A stretch of 25,925 nt of DNA from Eggerthellaceae bacterium (GTDB lineage: Bacteria; Actinomycetota; Coriobacteriia; Coriobacteriales; Eggerthellaceae), in NCBI GenBank assembly GCA_900753095.1, contig CAADXT010000110.1, positions 1 through 25,925 of the forward strand. The letters are read 5' to 3'. Below are positions 1-8,298 of this stretch, one piece after another. Positions within the stretch are counted from its first letter, which is position 1, and every line of letters starts with the position of its first letter. A program made the position numbers and the translations under genes. The notes below the pieces were generated by a model that worked only from the letters and a program-made list of their open reading frames with translations, did not search any database and had not been told where the DNA came from.

Positions 1-10
1 CGCCAGCTTG

Positions 11-36
11 TTTTGCCAATTGATAAATTGGCAAAA
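11..36. repeat. Perfect 11-bp inverted repeat directly after the tsaD stop codon
   Basis: TTTTGCCAATT (11-21) is followed by the 4-nt spacer GATA and then AATTGGCAAAA (26-36), a perfect dyad. It begins at the base after the TGA stop of the fusion gene (37-39). The T-run is on the 5' arm and the A-run on the 3' arm on both strands, the reverse of a normal intrinsic terminator. It may be a 3'-protecting stem-loop, or an operator for a gene to the left of the window. Confidence 0.6.
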
Positions 37-2442
37 TCAATAAGCCTCGTCGAGCGGGGCGTGAGCCTTCACGTCGCAATCCAAGCCGAAGAACTTCTGC
101 TGTTTGTAACGGTCGAGCGCCACCAGGGCAATCATGGCTGCGTTGTCGGTGCAGGCGGAAAGCGGGGGCATGGTAAGACGCACGCCCAGCTGCTGGCACA
201 ACGCCTCGTAGGCGCGGCGCAGCTCGGGGTTGGCAGCAACGCCGCCGCCTAGGCAAAACTCCTTAGCCCCCGTTTGGCGAAGCGCCGTGCGGGCCTTAGC
301 CACCTGCACGTCGATTACCGCAGCCTGGAAGCTGGCTGCCACATCGGCCTGGTTGATCTCGCGACCTGCCTGCTGCTCCTTCTGCAGATATGTCATAACC
401 GACGTTTTCAAGCCTGAAAGCGAGAATTGCAGATCGCCCGAATGCATCAGGGCACGGGGGAAGCGAACCGCCTTCGGGTTGCCCTTCTCCGCCAGCGCAG
501 AGATAAGCGGGCCGCCCGGGTAGCCCAGCCCCATGGCCTTTGCCACCTTGTCGAAGGCTTCGCCCACCGCATCGTCGAGCGTGGATCCCATGGTTTCGTA
601 CTCGCCCCAGTCCTTCACGTGCACCAGCATGGTGTGGCCGCCCGAGACAAGCGAAACCACCATGGGCGGCTTGATATCGGGGCACGCGATCTTGTTCGCG
701 TACAGGTGGCCCTCCAGATGGTTCACGCCGATAAGCGGGACATCGCACGCCCAGGCAAGCCCCTTGGCAAAGGCGAGCCCCACTACCAAGGCGCCTACCA
801 AACCGGGCGCATAGGTAACTGAGACCGCAGCCAAATCGCTCCAAGAAAGGTCGGCCCGACCCGTGCGCTCGCGCGCCTGAGCCAAGCACTCTATCGCCAC
901 GCCGCCAATGGCCTCGATGTGCTTGCGGCTGGCGATCTCGGGCACCACGCCGCCGAAACGGGAGTGGAAATCGATCTGCGAAGCTACCACGTCAGAAACG
1001 ATAGTGCCCGCCTCGTCGATAAGCGCCGCCGCTGTTTCGTCGCACGACGATTCGATGGCGAGAATCAGCTTGCCCGAAAGAGGAATGCGCTCCCCCGTCT
1101 CCTTGCCGGCATTGGCCGCAGCGGCATTCAAGCGCAGCTCCATGCCGGCAACGTCATGCTCGGCCACAGGAAGCGGCCCTTCGTAGATGCAGGCATCTTC
1201 CTTATCGGAGTAGTAGTGCGGACGAGTTCCGATGTTCTTCAAGCCCAAGCGCTCGTAGAAGGCGTGCGCGCCGGTGTTCGATGCGCGCACCTCGAGCGTC
1301 ATCTCGCGCGCGCCCAAATCGCGGGCATCGAGCGCGATGCGCGCCAGAAGCTCTTGCGCTATGCCCTGACGACGATGCTCCGGGCTCGAGGCCACCTTCA
1401 GCAGCTGCACCTGACCATCGTTGACCCAGCCGCCTGCGTAGCCGACAAGCTTCGCTTCGCCCACATTCACCGTGCGCTTGCGGGTGTCGGCTACCTCGAA
1501 TGCCGCCCACCAGGTGCGATCGGCGCGCGGCAGCTCGTCGAGCACCTGCGCTTCATTCCATGCATCGGTGCCCATCACCTGCGCCTCCATGGCGGCAACC
1601 GCCGGCGCCCATGCAGCCTCGAGCGGCTGATAGCGGATAACCGAACCGCCCTGCACGCCCGACTCCAGGTCCTTTGCATCCACGGCATACGCTGCGGCGT
1701 CCTGCTTGGCGAACTTGATGCGCTCGTGTTCCTCAGCGTCCGACAGACGCGTATACACCGGCAAAAGCGCGCAAGGATCGCCCAACGATTGGCTGTCGGG
1801 ATCGAACGCGCCTTCCTTCCAAGCCGCCTGCGCCGCAAGCAGAAGGCCCGCTCCCGTTGGGTAGCGCTCTTCTTCGCCTGCGACCTCGCCTTTGCCCGCG
1901 CACAGATCGGCATACTTCTTCAGCGCATCGCCCACAATGCGCTGAGCCGCATCGGTGCCAAGCCATTCCGGCAAAGCGGCGGCCTTCATAACCGTGTCGG
2001 AGTTCAAGCGCTCAATGCCCTGATCGGTTAGGCGATAGCGCACCGGATACACTTCTTTGCGCATGGCATCGCCCAGGACGATCACCGTGCCGCGCACGCC
2101 GTTGCCCCACTGCTGCCACGCCTGCGCATCGGAGGTGGAAACGCCGAACAGCGGAACGTCCAGCCCAATGGCAACGCCCTTGGCGCTAGCCAGGCAAATG
2201 CGCACACCCGTAAACGATCCAGGGCCGCGCCCGCACACCACGCACGCCACCTCGCTGCGCCCAACGCCCGCCCTCTTCAACAGATCGTCTATTTCAGGCA
2301 GAAGCCTCACGTTCGATGCGCGAAATGCGCCAACCTCCGCCGAGGCAACGCACTCGATACGCTTTTCAGCGCGATCGAGCCTGCCAAGCCCCAACGAGAT
2401 CATTTCGTTGGCGGTGTCGAAAGCAACTACGTAGTTGTTCAT
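37..2442 (-). CDS. tsaBD: Three-domain fusion TsaB-RimI-TsaD (tRNA t6A synthesis plus N-acetyltransferase)
   Basis: One 801-aa chain carries three proteins that are normally separate. Residues ~1-230 match TsaB, the ASKHA-fold partner (AFDTA near the N-terminus, then GRGPGSFTGVR). Residues ~270-430 are a GNAT domain of RimI type with the acetyl-CoA motif RRQGIA and a C-terminal FYERLGL. Residues ~460-801 are TsaD, starting AIESSCDETA, with the metal-binding NHLEGH and a later SGGHT. TsaD with TsaB and TsaE transfers the threonylcarbamoyl group to A37 of ANN-decoding tRNAs; RimI acetylates ribosomal protein S18. I prefer the ATG at 2442 over the TTG at 2457, because AGGA lies 5 nt before that ATG and the next residues are MNNYVVAFDT. 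tsaE lies 223 nt upstream on the same strand. TsaD-RimI fusions are known in actinobacteria; having TsaB in the same chain fixes a 1:1 stoichiometry. No frameshift is visible at the joins. Confidence 0.95.
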   Translation of the reverse strand: MNNYVVAFDTANEMISLGLGRLDRAEKRIECVASAEVGAFRASNVRLLPEIDDLLKRAGVGRSEVACVVCGRGPGSFTGVRICLASAKGVAIGLDVPLFGVSTSDAQAWQQWGNGVRGTVIVLGDAMRKEVYPVRYRLTDQGIERLNSDTVMKAAALPEWLGTDAAQRIVGDALKKYADLCAGKGEVAGEEERYPTGAGLLLAAQAAWKEGAFDPDSQSLGDPCALLPVYTRLSDAEEHERIKFAKQDAAAYAVDAKDLESGVQGGSVIRYQPLEAAWAPAVAAMEAQVMGTDAWNEAQVLDELPRADRTWWAAFEVADTRKRTVNVGEAKLVGYAGGWVNDGQVQLLKVASSPEHRRQGIAQELLARIALDARDLGAREMTLEVRASNTGAHAFYERLGLKNIGTRPHYYSDKEDACIYEGPLPVAEHDVAGMELRLNAAAANAGKETGERIPLSGKLILAIESSCDETAAALIDEAGTIVSDVVASQIDFHSRFGGVVPEIASRKHIEAIGGVAIECLAQARERTGRADLSWSDLAAVSVTYAPGLVGALVVGLAFAKGLAWACDVPLIGVNHLEGHLYANKIACPDIKPPMVVSLVSGGHTMLVHVKDWGEYETMGSTLDDAVGEAFDKVAKAMGLGYPGGPLISALAEKGNPKAVRFPRALMHSGDLQFSLSGLKTSVMTYLQKEQQAGREINQADVAASFQAAVIDVQVAKARTALRQTGAKEFCLGGGVAANPELRRAYEALCQQLGVRLTMPPLSACTDNAAMIALVALDRYKQQKFFGLDCDVKAHAPLDEAY

Positions 2443-2665
2443 GCGGGTCCTAATCAATCTGCGTTCTCATGCCGCACCGCAAGCGCCCCACCGCACCCTC
2501 GCTTCAGGAAAAGCGCAGCCCGAGGACGCCGCAATGCCGGTTTTCTTTCGCTCGTTATCCTAACGCAAGCCCCGATAAAACGAAAAAGCCCGTCACGTTC
2601 CCGCAGGAAGGAGTATCAGGCCGGTCCGGCACCTTCTTCCAAATGAATGAGGACGATGGCAAGGC

Positions 2666-3145
2666 CTAGCCTAAAGCCTTTTGCCAGCTACCGAGCAGCG
2701 CCTCGGCGGAGCCGAAGGCACGGGCCCGAATGCTGCGCGTGCACTCCCCTTCTACGGCGATGAACACCTCAAGGCGGTCTTCCGGCAGCTCGTCGGGAAA
2801 CTTCGAAGCCCACTCAACGCAGCTAACGCCATCACCTTCCATGTACTCATAGAAGGCCAAATCCTCGAGCTGATCAGGAGAATCGAGACGATACAAATCG
2901 AAATGGTACAGGGGAATGCGGCCCTCGTGGTACTCGGCAACCAGGTTGAACGTGGGGCTGGTTACCGCCTCGGCAACGCCAAGCGCGCGAGCAAGACCCT
3001 GCGTGAAGTGCGTTTTCCCTGCGCCCAGATCGCCATCGAGCGCAACCACCGAGCCCGGCTGGACCGCGCCAGCCAACGCACCTGCAACCGTTTGCGTCTC
3101 CTCAACCGAGGAAGTGCACGCTATCTCAATCCATTCGTCAGCCAC
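2666..3145 (-). CDS. tsaE: TsaE, ATPase of the tRNA threonylcarbamoyladenosine complex
   Basis: A P-loop protein of about 159 aa, a normal length for TsaE. It has the Walker A GDLGAGKT (about residues 38-45), the family signature TSPTFNLV, HFDLYRL and CVEWASK. TsaE binds the TsaB-TsaD dimer and hydrolyses ATP to turn the complex over during t6A37 formation in the cytoplasm. The open frame extends to a TTG at 3172, but AGGAGG lies six bases before the GTG at 3145 and the TTG has no such site, so I take GTG. It precedes the tsaBD fusion on the same strand with 223 nt between them, so all three t6A proteins of the complex are together. The final tRNA and ATP substrate enzyme TsaC/Sua5 is not in the window. 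Confidence 0.93.
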   Translation of the reverse strand: MADEWIEIACTSSVEETQTVAGALAGAVQPGSVVALDGDLGAGKTHFTQGLARALGVAEAVTSPTFNLVAEYHEGRIPLYHFDLYRLDSPDQLEDLAFYEYMEGDGVSCVEWASKFPDELPEDRLEVFIAVEGECTRSIRARAFGSAEALLGSWQKALG

Positions 3146-3203
3146 AAAGCCTCCTATAAACAAACAGGCCAAAAGAACCTAGCCTTTTGGACAAGGTAAA
3201 TAT

Positions 3204-3346
3204 TCTCAGATTCGCCGGCAAAAACAGCAAGGCCCAGCCCGGCTCCCCAAGTTCGCATGGTTCGCGATCGCAGCGCACTGCGCTACGTGGGTTCGCGAAA
3301 TAGGGCGAAGGTGAGATGCCCGACTGGGCCGCAGGTCATCGCGTTT
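3204..3346 (-). repeat. Dispersed palindromic 3' element, copy 1 (downstream of folD)
   Basis: It starts about 30 nt past the folD stop. On the minus strand it begins with CGCGATGAC and CTGCGGCCCAG. It contains the hairpin core GCAGCGCACTGCGCTAC (plus-strand reading), flanked by TTCGCGA and TTCGCGAAA arms. It ends near a GCTGTTTTTGCCGGCGAA-like box. Compared by eye with 24603-24746, 24 of 25 bases match across the stretch beginning ACTGCGCTACGTG. The left (3') edge is less well conserved than in the other two copies. It may act as a terminator or RNA-stabilising structure for folD. Confidence 0.75.
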
Positions 3347-3376
3347 TGTGCCGCGATAAGCCGCTTTGCAGAAAGC

Positions 3377-4228
3377 TTACCTGATGGTCTTTTCCGCAGC
3401 AGCTACCGTATGCTCCATCGTCACCGACGTGGTAACAGAGCCCAAGCCGCCAGGAACAGGGGTGATGGCGTCAACGATAGGAGCAACGGACTCATAGTCC
3501 ACATCGCCGCAAAGGGTGCCGTCCTTATCGAAGTTGATGCCCACGTCCAGAACCGTCTGGCCCTCGCGGAAGCACGTTGCGTCGAAGGCACGGGCGCGCC
3601 CGGTTGCGCAGATAACGATGTCGGCAGTGCGCATGATCTTCGGCAGGTCCTCAGTACGCGAATGGCAGATGGTGACGCTGGCGTTGCGACGAAGCAGCAG
3701 CATGGCAACCGGCTTGCCCACCACAAGGCTGCGGCCAACCACAACCACATGCTTGCCCTCTACGGGGATCTCGTAGAAATCGAGCGTCTTCACGCAGGCC
3801 TCGGCCGTGCTTGGCGCAAAACCTTCCTTGGCATCGGTGAACACCGCACCAAGCGAAGAGGTGGAAACGCCATCGATGTCTTTTGCCATGGCAAGCTCAT
3901 CGCACACCAGCTTGTCTTCCATGCCCTCCGGCAAAGGACGGAACACCAAGCAGCCATGGATGTTGGAATCGGCGTTGATGCGGCGAATCTGCAGGAGCAG
4001 CTTTTCCTGGGAAACCTTCTCGTCGAGCTCGAACACGCGCGTGGCAAGCCCCAGCGCCTTGGCGCGCTTGCAGGCGGTACGCTCGTAGCTCAAATCGTCG
4101 GGGCGGGCCCCTACACGAACGATGGCAAGCATGGGCTCAACGCCGAAGTTCTTCAGACGCTCAACACGATGAGCAAGGTCGGCGGCAATCGCATCGGTAA
4201 CAGGTTTCGATTTCAAAATGCGGGTCAT
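3377..4228 (-). CDS. folD: FolD-family methylenetetrahydrofolate dehydrogenase with altered cyclohydrolase site
   Basis: A 283-aa FolD homologue, the usual length. The Rossmann part is intact (VVVVGRSLVVGKPVAMLL at ~161-178, HSRTEDL, PVPGGLGSVTT near the end), as is KDIDG (~116-120). The catalytic-site motif normally reads Y-x-x-x-K-x-K; here it is YERTACKRAK (Y48), so the Lys at Tyr+4 is Ala52 and only the Lys at Tyr+6 (K54) remains. The conserved Gln of VQ-x-PLP is replaced in LVFRPLP, and PCTP-x-G has become PSTAEA. In the family this Lys is needed for cyclohydrolase activity. I infer that this protein keeps NAD(P)-dependent oxidation/reduction of 5,10-methylene-THF and leaves hydrolysis of methenyl-THF to FchA. 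It starts 2 nt after the fchA stop codon, so the two are surely cotranscribed. Confidence 0.93.
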   Translation of the reverse strand: MTRILKSKPVTDAIAADLAHRVERLKNFGVEPMLAIVRVGARPDDLSYERTACKRAKALGLATRVFELDEKVSQEKLLLQIRRINADSNIHGCLVFRPLPEGMEDKLVCDELAMAKDIDGVSTSSLGAVFTDAKEGFAPSTAEACVKTLDFYEIPVEGKHVVVVGRSLVVGKPVAMLLLRRNASVTICHSRTEDLPKIMRTADIVICATGRARAFDATCFREGQTVLDVGINFDKDGTLCGDVDYESVAPIVDAITPVPGGLGSVTTSVTMEHTVAAAEKTIR

Positions 4229-4230
4229 AC

Positions 4231-4869
4231 TTATCTGAGTCCCTCCAACACAAATACGTAAATATCGTCAGCGCGTTTGCCCCATTCGATGATGAGACAT
4301 TCCGTTTCGTCAGTGTAGCGCTTTGCAAGCGCGCGGTCGTCGAGCATTTTGGCATTGACGAAGATGTTTAGGGCGGCGCCCTTCAAAGCGCCCTTCGCGA
4401 AGGAAACGCCCGTGGCAACATCGGAAAGCGCCATCTTCGAGCCGTTGTGCGCCATGAAATCGGAAAGCTCGATAACGCGCGCGCAGGCCTTCATGATTGA
4501 CAGGGGCACCTCAATAGCGTCGATCAGCGCCTTCTGCATGGCTTCGGTGCGCTGCGCCTTCTCTTCTTCAGTGGCGCGCGGCATCTTGAAGCAGGCGGCC
4601 AAGGGCGCAAACGCCTCGGCGTCCTTCCTCACCAAGCCAAGCAGCTCTTCGCGCACATCCTGCAGCTGGCAAAGGCAATCCTTCACCTGCTCTTCCACAT
4701 CGGCATAGCTCTTCTTGCCAACAGTGAGGTTGCCAACCATGGAGTTAAGCGCCGAGCCCAACGCCCCCACATAGGCGGCAGCACCGCCGCCGCCGGGGGT
4801 TGGGGTGCCGGCGGCTACCTCATCTATAAACGTCCATTCGCTCAAGGTGTTCCCTATCGTCAAATCCAT
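4231..4869 (-). CDS. fchA: Methenyltetrahydrofolate cyclohydrolase / formimidoyl-THF cyclodeaminase family (FchA)
   Basis: A 212-aa protein of the cyclodeaminase/cyclohydrolase family, with the N-terminal hallmark TPTPGGGGAAAYVGALGSAL (~22-41) followed by a mostly helical body. In acetogens and clostridia FchA interconverts 10-formyl-THF and 5,10-methenyl-THF; the related cyclodeaminase acts on formimino-THF from histidine breakdown. Position between fhs and folD, with no histidine-degradation genes nearby, favours cyclohydrolase. The start is uncertain. The ATG at 4869 lies in the T-run of a terminator-like hairpin and has no Shine-Dalgarno. A TTG eight codons later follows AGGGA. Family members begin close to either point. 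folD follows after 2 nt. Confidence 0.88.
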   Translation of the reverse strand: MDLTIGNTLSEWTFIDEVAAGTPTPGGGGAAAYVGALGSALNSMVGNLTVGKKSYADVEEQVKDCLCQLQDVREELLGLVRKDAEAFAPLAACFKMPRATEEEKAQRTEAMQKALIDAIEVPLSIMKACARVIELSDFMAHNGSKMALSDVATGVSFAKGALKGAALNIFVNAKMLDDRALAKRYTDETECLIIEWGKRADDIYVFVLEGLR

Positions 4870-4875
4870 AAAACA

Positions 4876-4901
4876 CGGGCCAGCGCATACGCGCCAGCCC
4901 G
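4876..4901 (-). terminator. Terminator-like hairpin inside the fhs-fchA-folD operon (possible attenuator)
   Basis: The minus-strand RNA folds CGGGCUGGCGC (loop GUAU) GCGCUGGCCCG, 11 bp with a tandem G-U pair, followed by UGUUUU. The plus strand would have C-A mismatches at those two positions, so the structure is specific to the operon strand. The T-run reaches into the annotated ATG of fchA. It probably lowers readthrough from fhs into fchA-folD. Confidence 0.6.
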
Positions 4902-4940
4902 ATACTACCGTGCAATTCTTTCCAGCTGTTTTCCAGCAGG

Positions 4941-6608
4941 TTAGAACAAGCCCGAAATCTTGCCCGATTCGTCAACGTCGATCTTGAAGGCGGCAGGCGA
5001 TTTGCCCAAACCGGGCATCGTCATGACGTTGCCGGTAAGCGCAACGACGAAGCCGGCGCCTGCGGAAACCTTAACCTGGCGAACCGTGATGCGGAAGCCG
5101 CGCGGCGCGCCGAGCAAGGCCTTGTCGTCCGAGAAGCTGTACTGGGTCTTGGCCATGCAAACCGGCATGCCGCCGAAGCCCAGGCCCTCAAGCTGCTTGA
5201 TCTCCTTCTTGGCAGCAGGGGTGAAGTCTACCCCATCGGCGCGATAGATGCGCTTGGCAATGGCCTCGATCTTCTCGGCAAGGCCCAAATCGTCATCGTA
5301 GGTGTAGGAAAGGGTGCTCTCCTGCTCGCACAGGCGCATTACCTCTTCTGCCAGCTCAACGCCGCCTTCGCCGCCCTTTGCCCATACCTGGGAAAGAGCC
5401 ACGTTAACGCCAAGCTCCTGGCACTTGGCGCGGACCAAGTCGATTTCCGCCTGGGTGTCGGTGGGGAACTCGTTGATGGCAACCACGCACGGCAAGCCGA
5501 ACACCTTGGTGATGTTCTCCACATGCTGGAGCAGGTTCGGCAGGCCCTTCTCAAGCGCCTCGAGGTTTTCCTCGTTCAGATGGTCTTTGGCAACGCCGCC
5601 GTGGTTCTTCAGCGCGCGTACGGTGGCCACCACGATCACTGCATCGGGCTTCAAGCCCGCAAGGCGGCACTTGATGTCGAGGAACTTCTCGGCGCCAAGG
5701 TCGGCACCGAATCCAGCTTCCGTAACGGCGTAATCGCCCAGGGCGAGCGCCATGTTGGTTGCCATGATGGAGTTGCAACCGTGCGCGATGTTGGCGAAGG
5801 GCCCACCATGGACGAAGGCCGGAGTGCCTTCAAGCGTCTGAACCAGGTTCGGCTTCAAGGCGTCTTTCAGGAGGGCTGCCATAGCGCCTTCGGCATGCAG
5901 GTCGTGAGCCGTAACCGGCTTGTCGTCGCGCGTGTAGCCCACGACGATGCGGCCCAAGCGCTCCTTCAAGTCGGTGATGGAGGTGGCCAGGCAGAAAATC
6001 GCCATGACCTCGGAAGCAACGGTGATGTCGAAGCCGTCTTCGCGCGGAACGCCGTTGGCCTTGCCGCCCAAGCCGCACACGATGTTGCGCAGCTGGCGGT
6101 CGTTCATGTCAACCACGCGCTTCCAGGTAATGCGGCGCACGTCGATGCCCAGCTCGTTGCCATTGTGGATATGGGCATCGAGCAGAGCCGCCAGCAAGTT
6201 GTTGGCCGCGCCGATGGCGTGGAAGTCGCCGGTGAAATGGAGGTTGATTTCCTCCATGGGGATTACCTGGGAGTACCCGCCGCCTGCGGCACCGCCCTTG
6301 ATGCCGAACACCGGGCCCAAGCTAGGCTCGCGCAAAGCGATTACCGCCTTCTTGCCCAGATGGCTCAGCGCGTCGCCCAAGCCCACCGTTGTGGTGGTTT
6401 TGCCCTCGCCTGCAGCGGTGGGGTTGATGGCGGTAACCAGCACCAGCTTGCCGGGCGTATGCTCTTCGTTGCGGAGCATGTTGTAGTCGACTTTAGCCTT
6501 GGTTTTGCCGTAGCACTCAAGGTACTCTTCGGAGATTCCAGCCTTCTCGGCAATCTCGGTGATGGGACGAGGCGTTGCCGCCTGCGCGATTTCGATGTCC
6601 GTCAGCAT
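4941..6608 (-). CDS. fhs: Formate-tetrahydrofolate ligase (10-formyl-THF synthetase)
   Basis: A 555-aa protein, the standard length for monofunctional Fhs. It has the nucleotide-binding [16 protein letters not shown] (~62-77), [30 protein letters not shown] and [13 protein letters not shown], all classic signatures. It makes 10-formyl-THF from formate, ATP and THF, feeding FchA and FolD encoded immediately downstream. The three together form the THF part of the methyl branch of the Wood-Ljungdahl pathway, or simply a C1 supply route; no other pathway gene is in the window. The ATG at 6608 is preceded by GAGGAA at about 11 nt. coaX ends only 47 nt upstream on the same strand, so a coaX-fhs transcript is possible. 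No obvious promoter was seen in that gap. Confidence 0.98.
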   Translation of the reverse strand: MLTDIEIAQAATPRPITEIAEKAGISEEYLECYGKTKAKVDYNMLRNEEHTPGKLVLVTAINPTAAGEGKTTTTVGLGDALSHLGKKAVIALREPSLGPVFGIKGGAAGGGYSQVIPMEEINLHFTGDFHAIGAANNLLAALLDAHIHNGNELGIDVRRITWKRVVDMNDRQLRNIVCGLGGKANGVPREDGFDITVASEVMAIFCLATSITDLKERLGRIVVGYTRDDKPVTAHDLHAEGAMAALLKDALKPNLVQTLEGTPAFVHGGPFANIAHGCNSIMATNMALALGDYAVTEAGFGADLGAEKFLDIKCRLAGLKPDAVIVVATVRALKNHGGVAKDHLNEENLEALEKGLPNLLQHVENITKVFGLPCVVAINEFPTDTQAEIDLVRAKCQELGVNVALSQVWAKGGEGGVELAEEVMRLCEQESTLSYTYDDDLGLAEKIEAIAKRIYRADGVDFTPAAKKEIKQLEGLGFGGMPVCMAKTQYSFSDDKALLGAPRGFRITVRQVKVSAGAGFVVALTGNVMTMPGLGKSPAAFKIDVDESGKISGLF

Positions 6609-6655
6609 AAGCAGTTCGCTTCCTCTTCGTGGCTCTTGCTCTGTCCTACTGATTC

Positions 6656-7426
6656 CTATTGATTGATCTCATCGTAGATCATGCGCAACCCCTGCAAAGT
6701 GAGTTCGAGGTTGATTTCGGCGATGTGCTTCGATGCGGGGGCGATACGGTGCGCAAGGCCGCCGGTTGCCACCACCTTCGCCTCGTAGCCCAGCTGGTCG
6801 AACACGCGCTCCACCAAGCCATCCACGCGGGCCGCTTCGCCGTACACCACGCCAACCTTCAACGCGTCGGCGGTGTTGGTGCCGATGGCCGTGCCGGGGT
6901 CTTCCAGCTCAACCGAGCGCAGCAGCGCCGCGCGGGAGAGAAGGCTGCGCATGGAAGAGTCCACGCCAGGGGCGATGATGCCGCCCACGAAGGTGCCCGT
7001 CTTGTCGATGATCTCGATGTTGGTTGCCGTGCCGAAGTCGACCACGATAACGGGCGAGCCGTACAGGCACTTCGCCGCCGCCGCATCGGCAACGCGGTCG
7101 GCGCCCAGCTCGGCGAACTTCTCCTGGTCCATGTTGATAAGGTGGCCTACTGTTTTGGCGGAGATCACCAGCAGCTGCACACCGAACGAGCGATGGCAGG
7201 CCTTTTCCCAATTGTGGGTAAGCGCCGGGACCACCGAGGCCAGGATGGCGCCGTCGATGCAGTGGGGATCCACGCCTTCGGCGCTCATCAGAACATGCAG
7301 CTTTATTCGAAGCTCGTCGCTGGTGTGGTCGACATTGGTGGCCACACGCCACATATGCACCAGGCGGCTACCGTCGTAAACGCCGAGCACGGTTTGGGTA
7401 TTTCCCACGTCAATCGCAAGTAACAT
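6656..7426 (-). CDS. coaX: Type III pantothenate kinase
   Basis: A 256-aa ASKHA-fold kinase catalysing the first step of coenzyme A synthesis, phosphorylation of pantothenate. It begins [19 protein letters not shown], the phosphate-binding segment of Coa[12 protein letters not shown] and [13 protein letters not shown] are the further conserved blocks, and [13 protein letters not shown] follows. Type III enzymes are insensitive to CoA feedback and to common pantothenate analogues (family knowledge). It is the first gene of a minus-strand run toward fhs and is divergent from the response regulator across 116 nt. In many Gram-positives coaX sits beside tilS-hpt-ftsH; here that cluster is about 8 kb away. 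BirA, often adjacent to coaX, is also separate. Confidence 0.96.
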   Translation of the reverse strand: MLLAIDVGNTQTVLGVYDGSRLVHMWRVATNVDHTSDELRIKLHVLMSAEGVDPHCIDGAILASVVPALTHNWEKACHRSFGVQLLVISAKTVGHLINMDQEKFAELGADRVADAAAAKCLYGSPVIVVDFGTATNIEIIDKTGTFVGGIIAPGVDSSMRSLLSRAALLRSVELEDPGTAIGTNTADALKVGVVYGEAARVDGLVERVFDQLGYEAKVVATGGLAHRIAPASKHIAEINLELTLQGLRMIYDEINQ

Positions 7427-7542
7427 GTTTCTGACAATCCCTTCAGGTTTAAGCGATACGAGCGAATGCTACCATACTATCGATTTTGGACGGCACTGCT
7501 TAAGCCGTAACCGTAATTAACGTATCCGCAGAAGGTGGCGCA

Positions 7543-8235
7543 ATGGAAAACCCCGCTCGCATCCTCATCGTCGACGATGAGCCTTCCATCACTGAGTTCG
7601 TAAGCTATGCCATGCAGAAAGAAGGCTACCTTACCGAGGTGGCCTCCAATGGCGAAGAGGCGCTCGAGAAAATCGAGAGCGATCACTTCGACCTGTTCAT
7701 CCTGGACATCATGCTGCCCGGCATCGATGGCTACGAGCTGTGCCGCCGCATCCGCGCGAAGATGACCACCCCTATCCTGTTCCTTTCCGCGCGCGACAGC
7801 GAGCTGAACAAGGTGGTTGGGCTCGAATTGGGCGCCGACGATTACCTGGCGAAGCCCTTCGGCGTTCGCGAGCTCTTGGCGCGCACCCGCGCCCTCCTGC
7901 GCCGCAGCCAGGGAATCGAAGCCGCACAGCCCTCCAACGAGGTAACGGCAAGCGGCATCACGCTGAACGAGGACACCCACGTTGCCCAGGGCGAAAAGGG
8001 CCCCATCGACCTTACGCCCCGCGAGTTCGAGCTGCTCAGCTGCCTGATGCACAACGCCGGCAAGGTGGTTTCCCGCGAAGATCTGCTCCACGATGCTTGG
8101 GGCTGGGAGTTCATCACGGAAACGAAAACGGTGGACACGCACATCAAGCGCCTTCGCGATAAGATAGAGGCAGCAGGATACGATCCGAAACTCGTTGAAA
8201 CGGTACGCGGCTACGGCTATCGCTTCAAGAAATAG
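7543..8235 (+). CDS. OmpR/PhoB-family response regulator
   Basis: A 230-aa two-domain regulator. The receiver domain (~5-120) has the acidic pair D11-D12, the phosphoacceptor Asp55 in LFILDIMLPG, and the conserved Lys in DDYLAKPFG. The winged-helix DNA-binding domain (~135-230) has LTPREFELLSCL, the recognition-helix region SREDLLHDAWGW and the wing TVDTHIKRLRDKI ending VRGYGYRF. It is cytoplasmic and should be phosphorylated by the kinase encoded 63 nt downstream. The ATG at 7543 follows AAGGTGG. The divergent gap to coaX carries short GTAA-type repeats (near 7507-7522) that might be its own binding sites; this is weak. The target genes cannot be told from the sequence. Confidence 0.95.
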   Translation: MENPARILIVDDEPSITEFVSYAMQKEGYLTEVASNGEEALEKIESDHFDLFILDIMLPGIDGYELCRRIRAKMTTPILFLSARDSELNKVVGLELGADDYLAKPFGVRELLARTRALLRRSQGIEAAQPSNEVTASGITLNEDTHVAQGEKGPIDLTPREFELLSCLMHNAGKVVSREDLLHDAWGWEFITETKTVDTHIKRLRDKIEAAGYDPKLVETVRGYGYRFKK

Positions 8236-8298
8236 GAAGCGCGCAAGGGCGTCTTTGCACGCAAGGGCCTGCATCGTACGCCGCTTCGAGGGGTTTTA

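Noticed and set aside
919..2031. 370-codon plus-strand open frame opposite tsaBD
   Set aside because: It is antisense to a clear three-domain gene, has no recognisable motif, and reflects the GC-rich codon pattern of the real frame.
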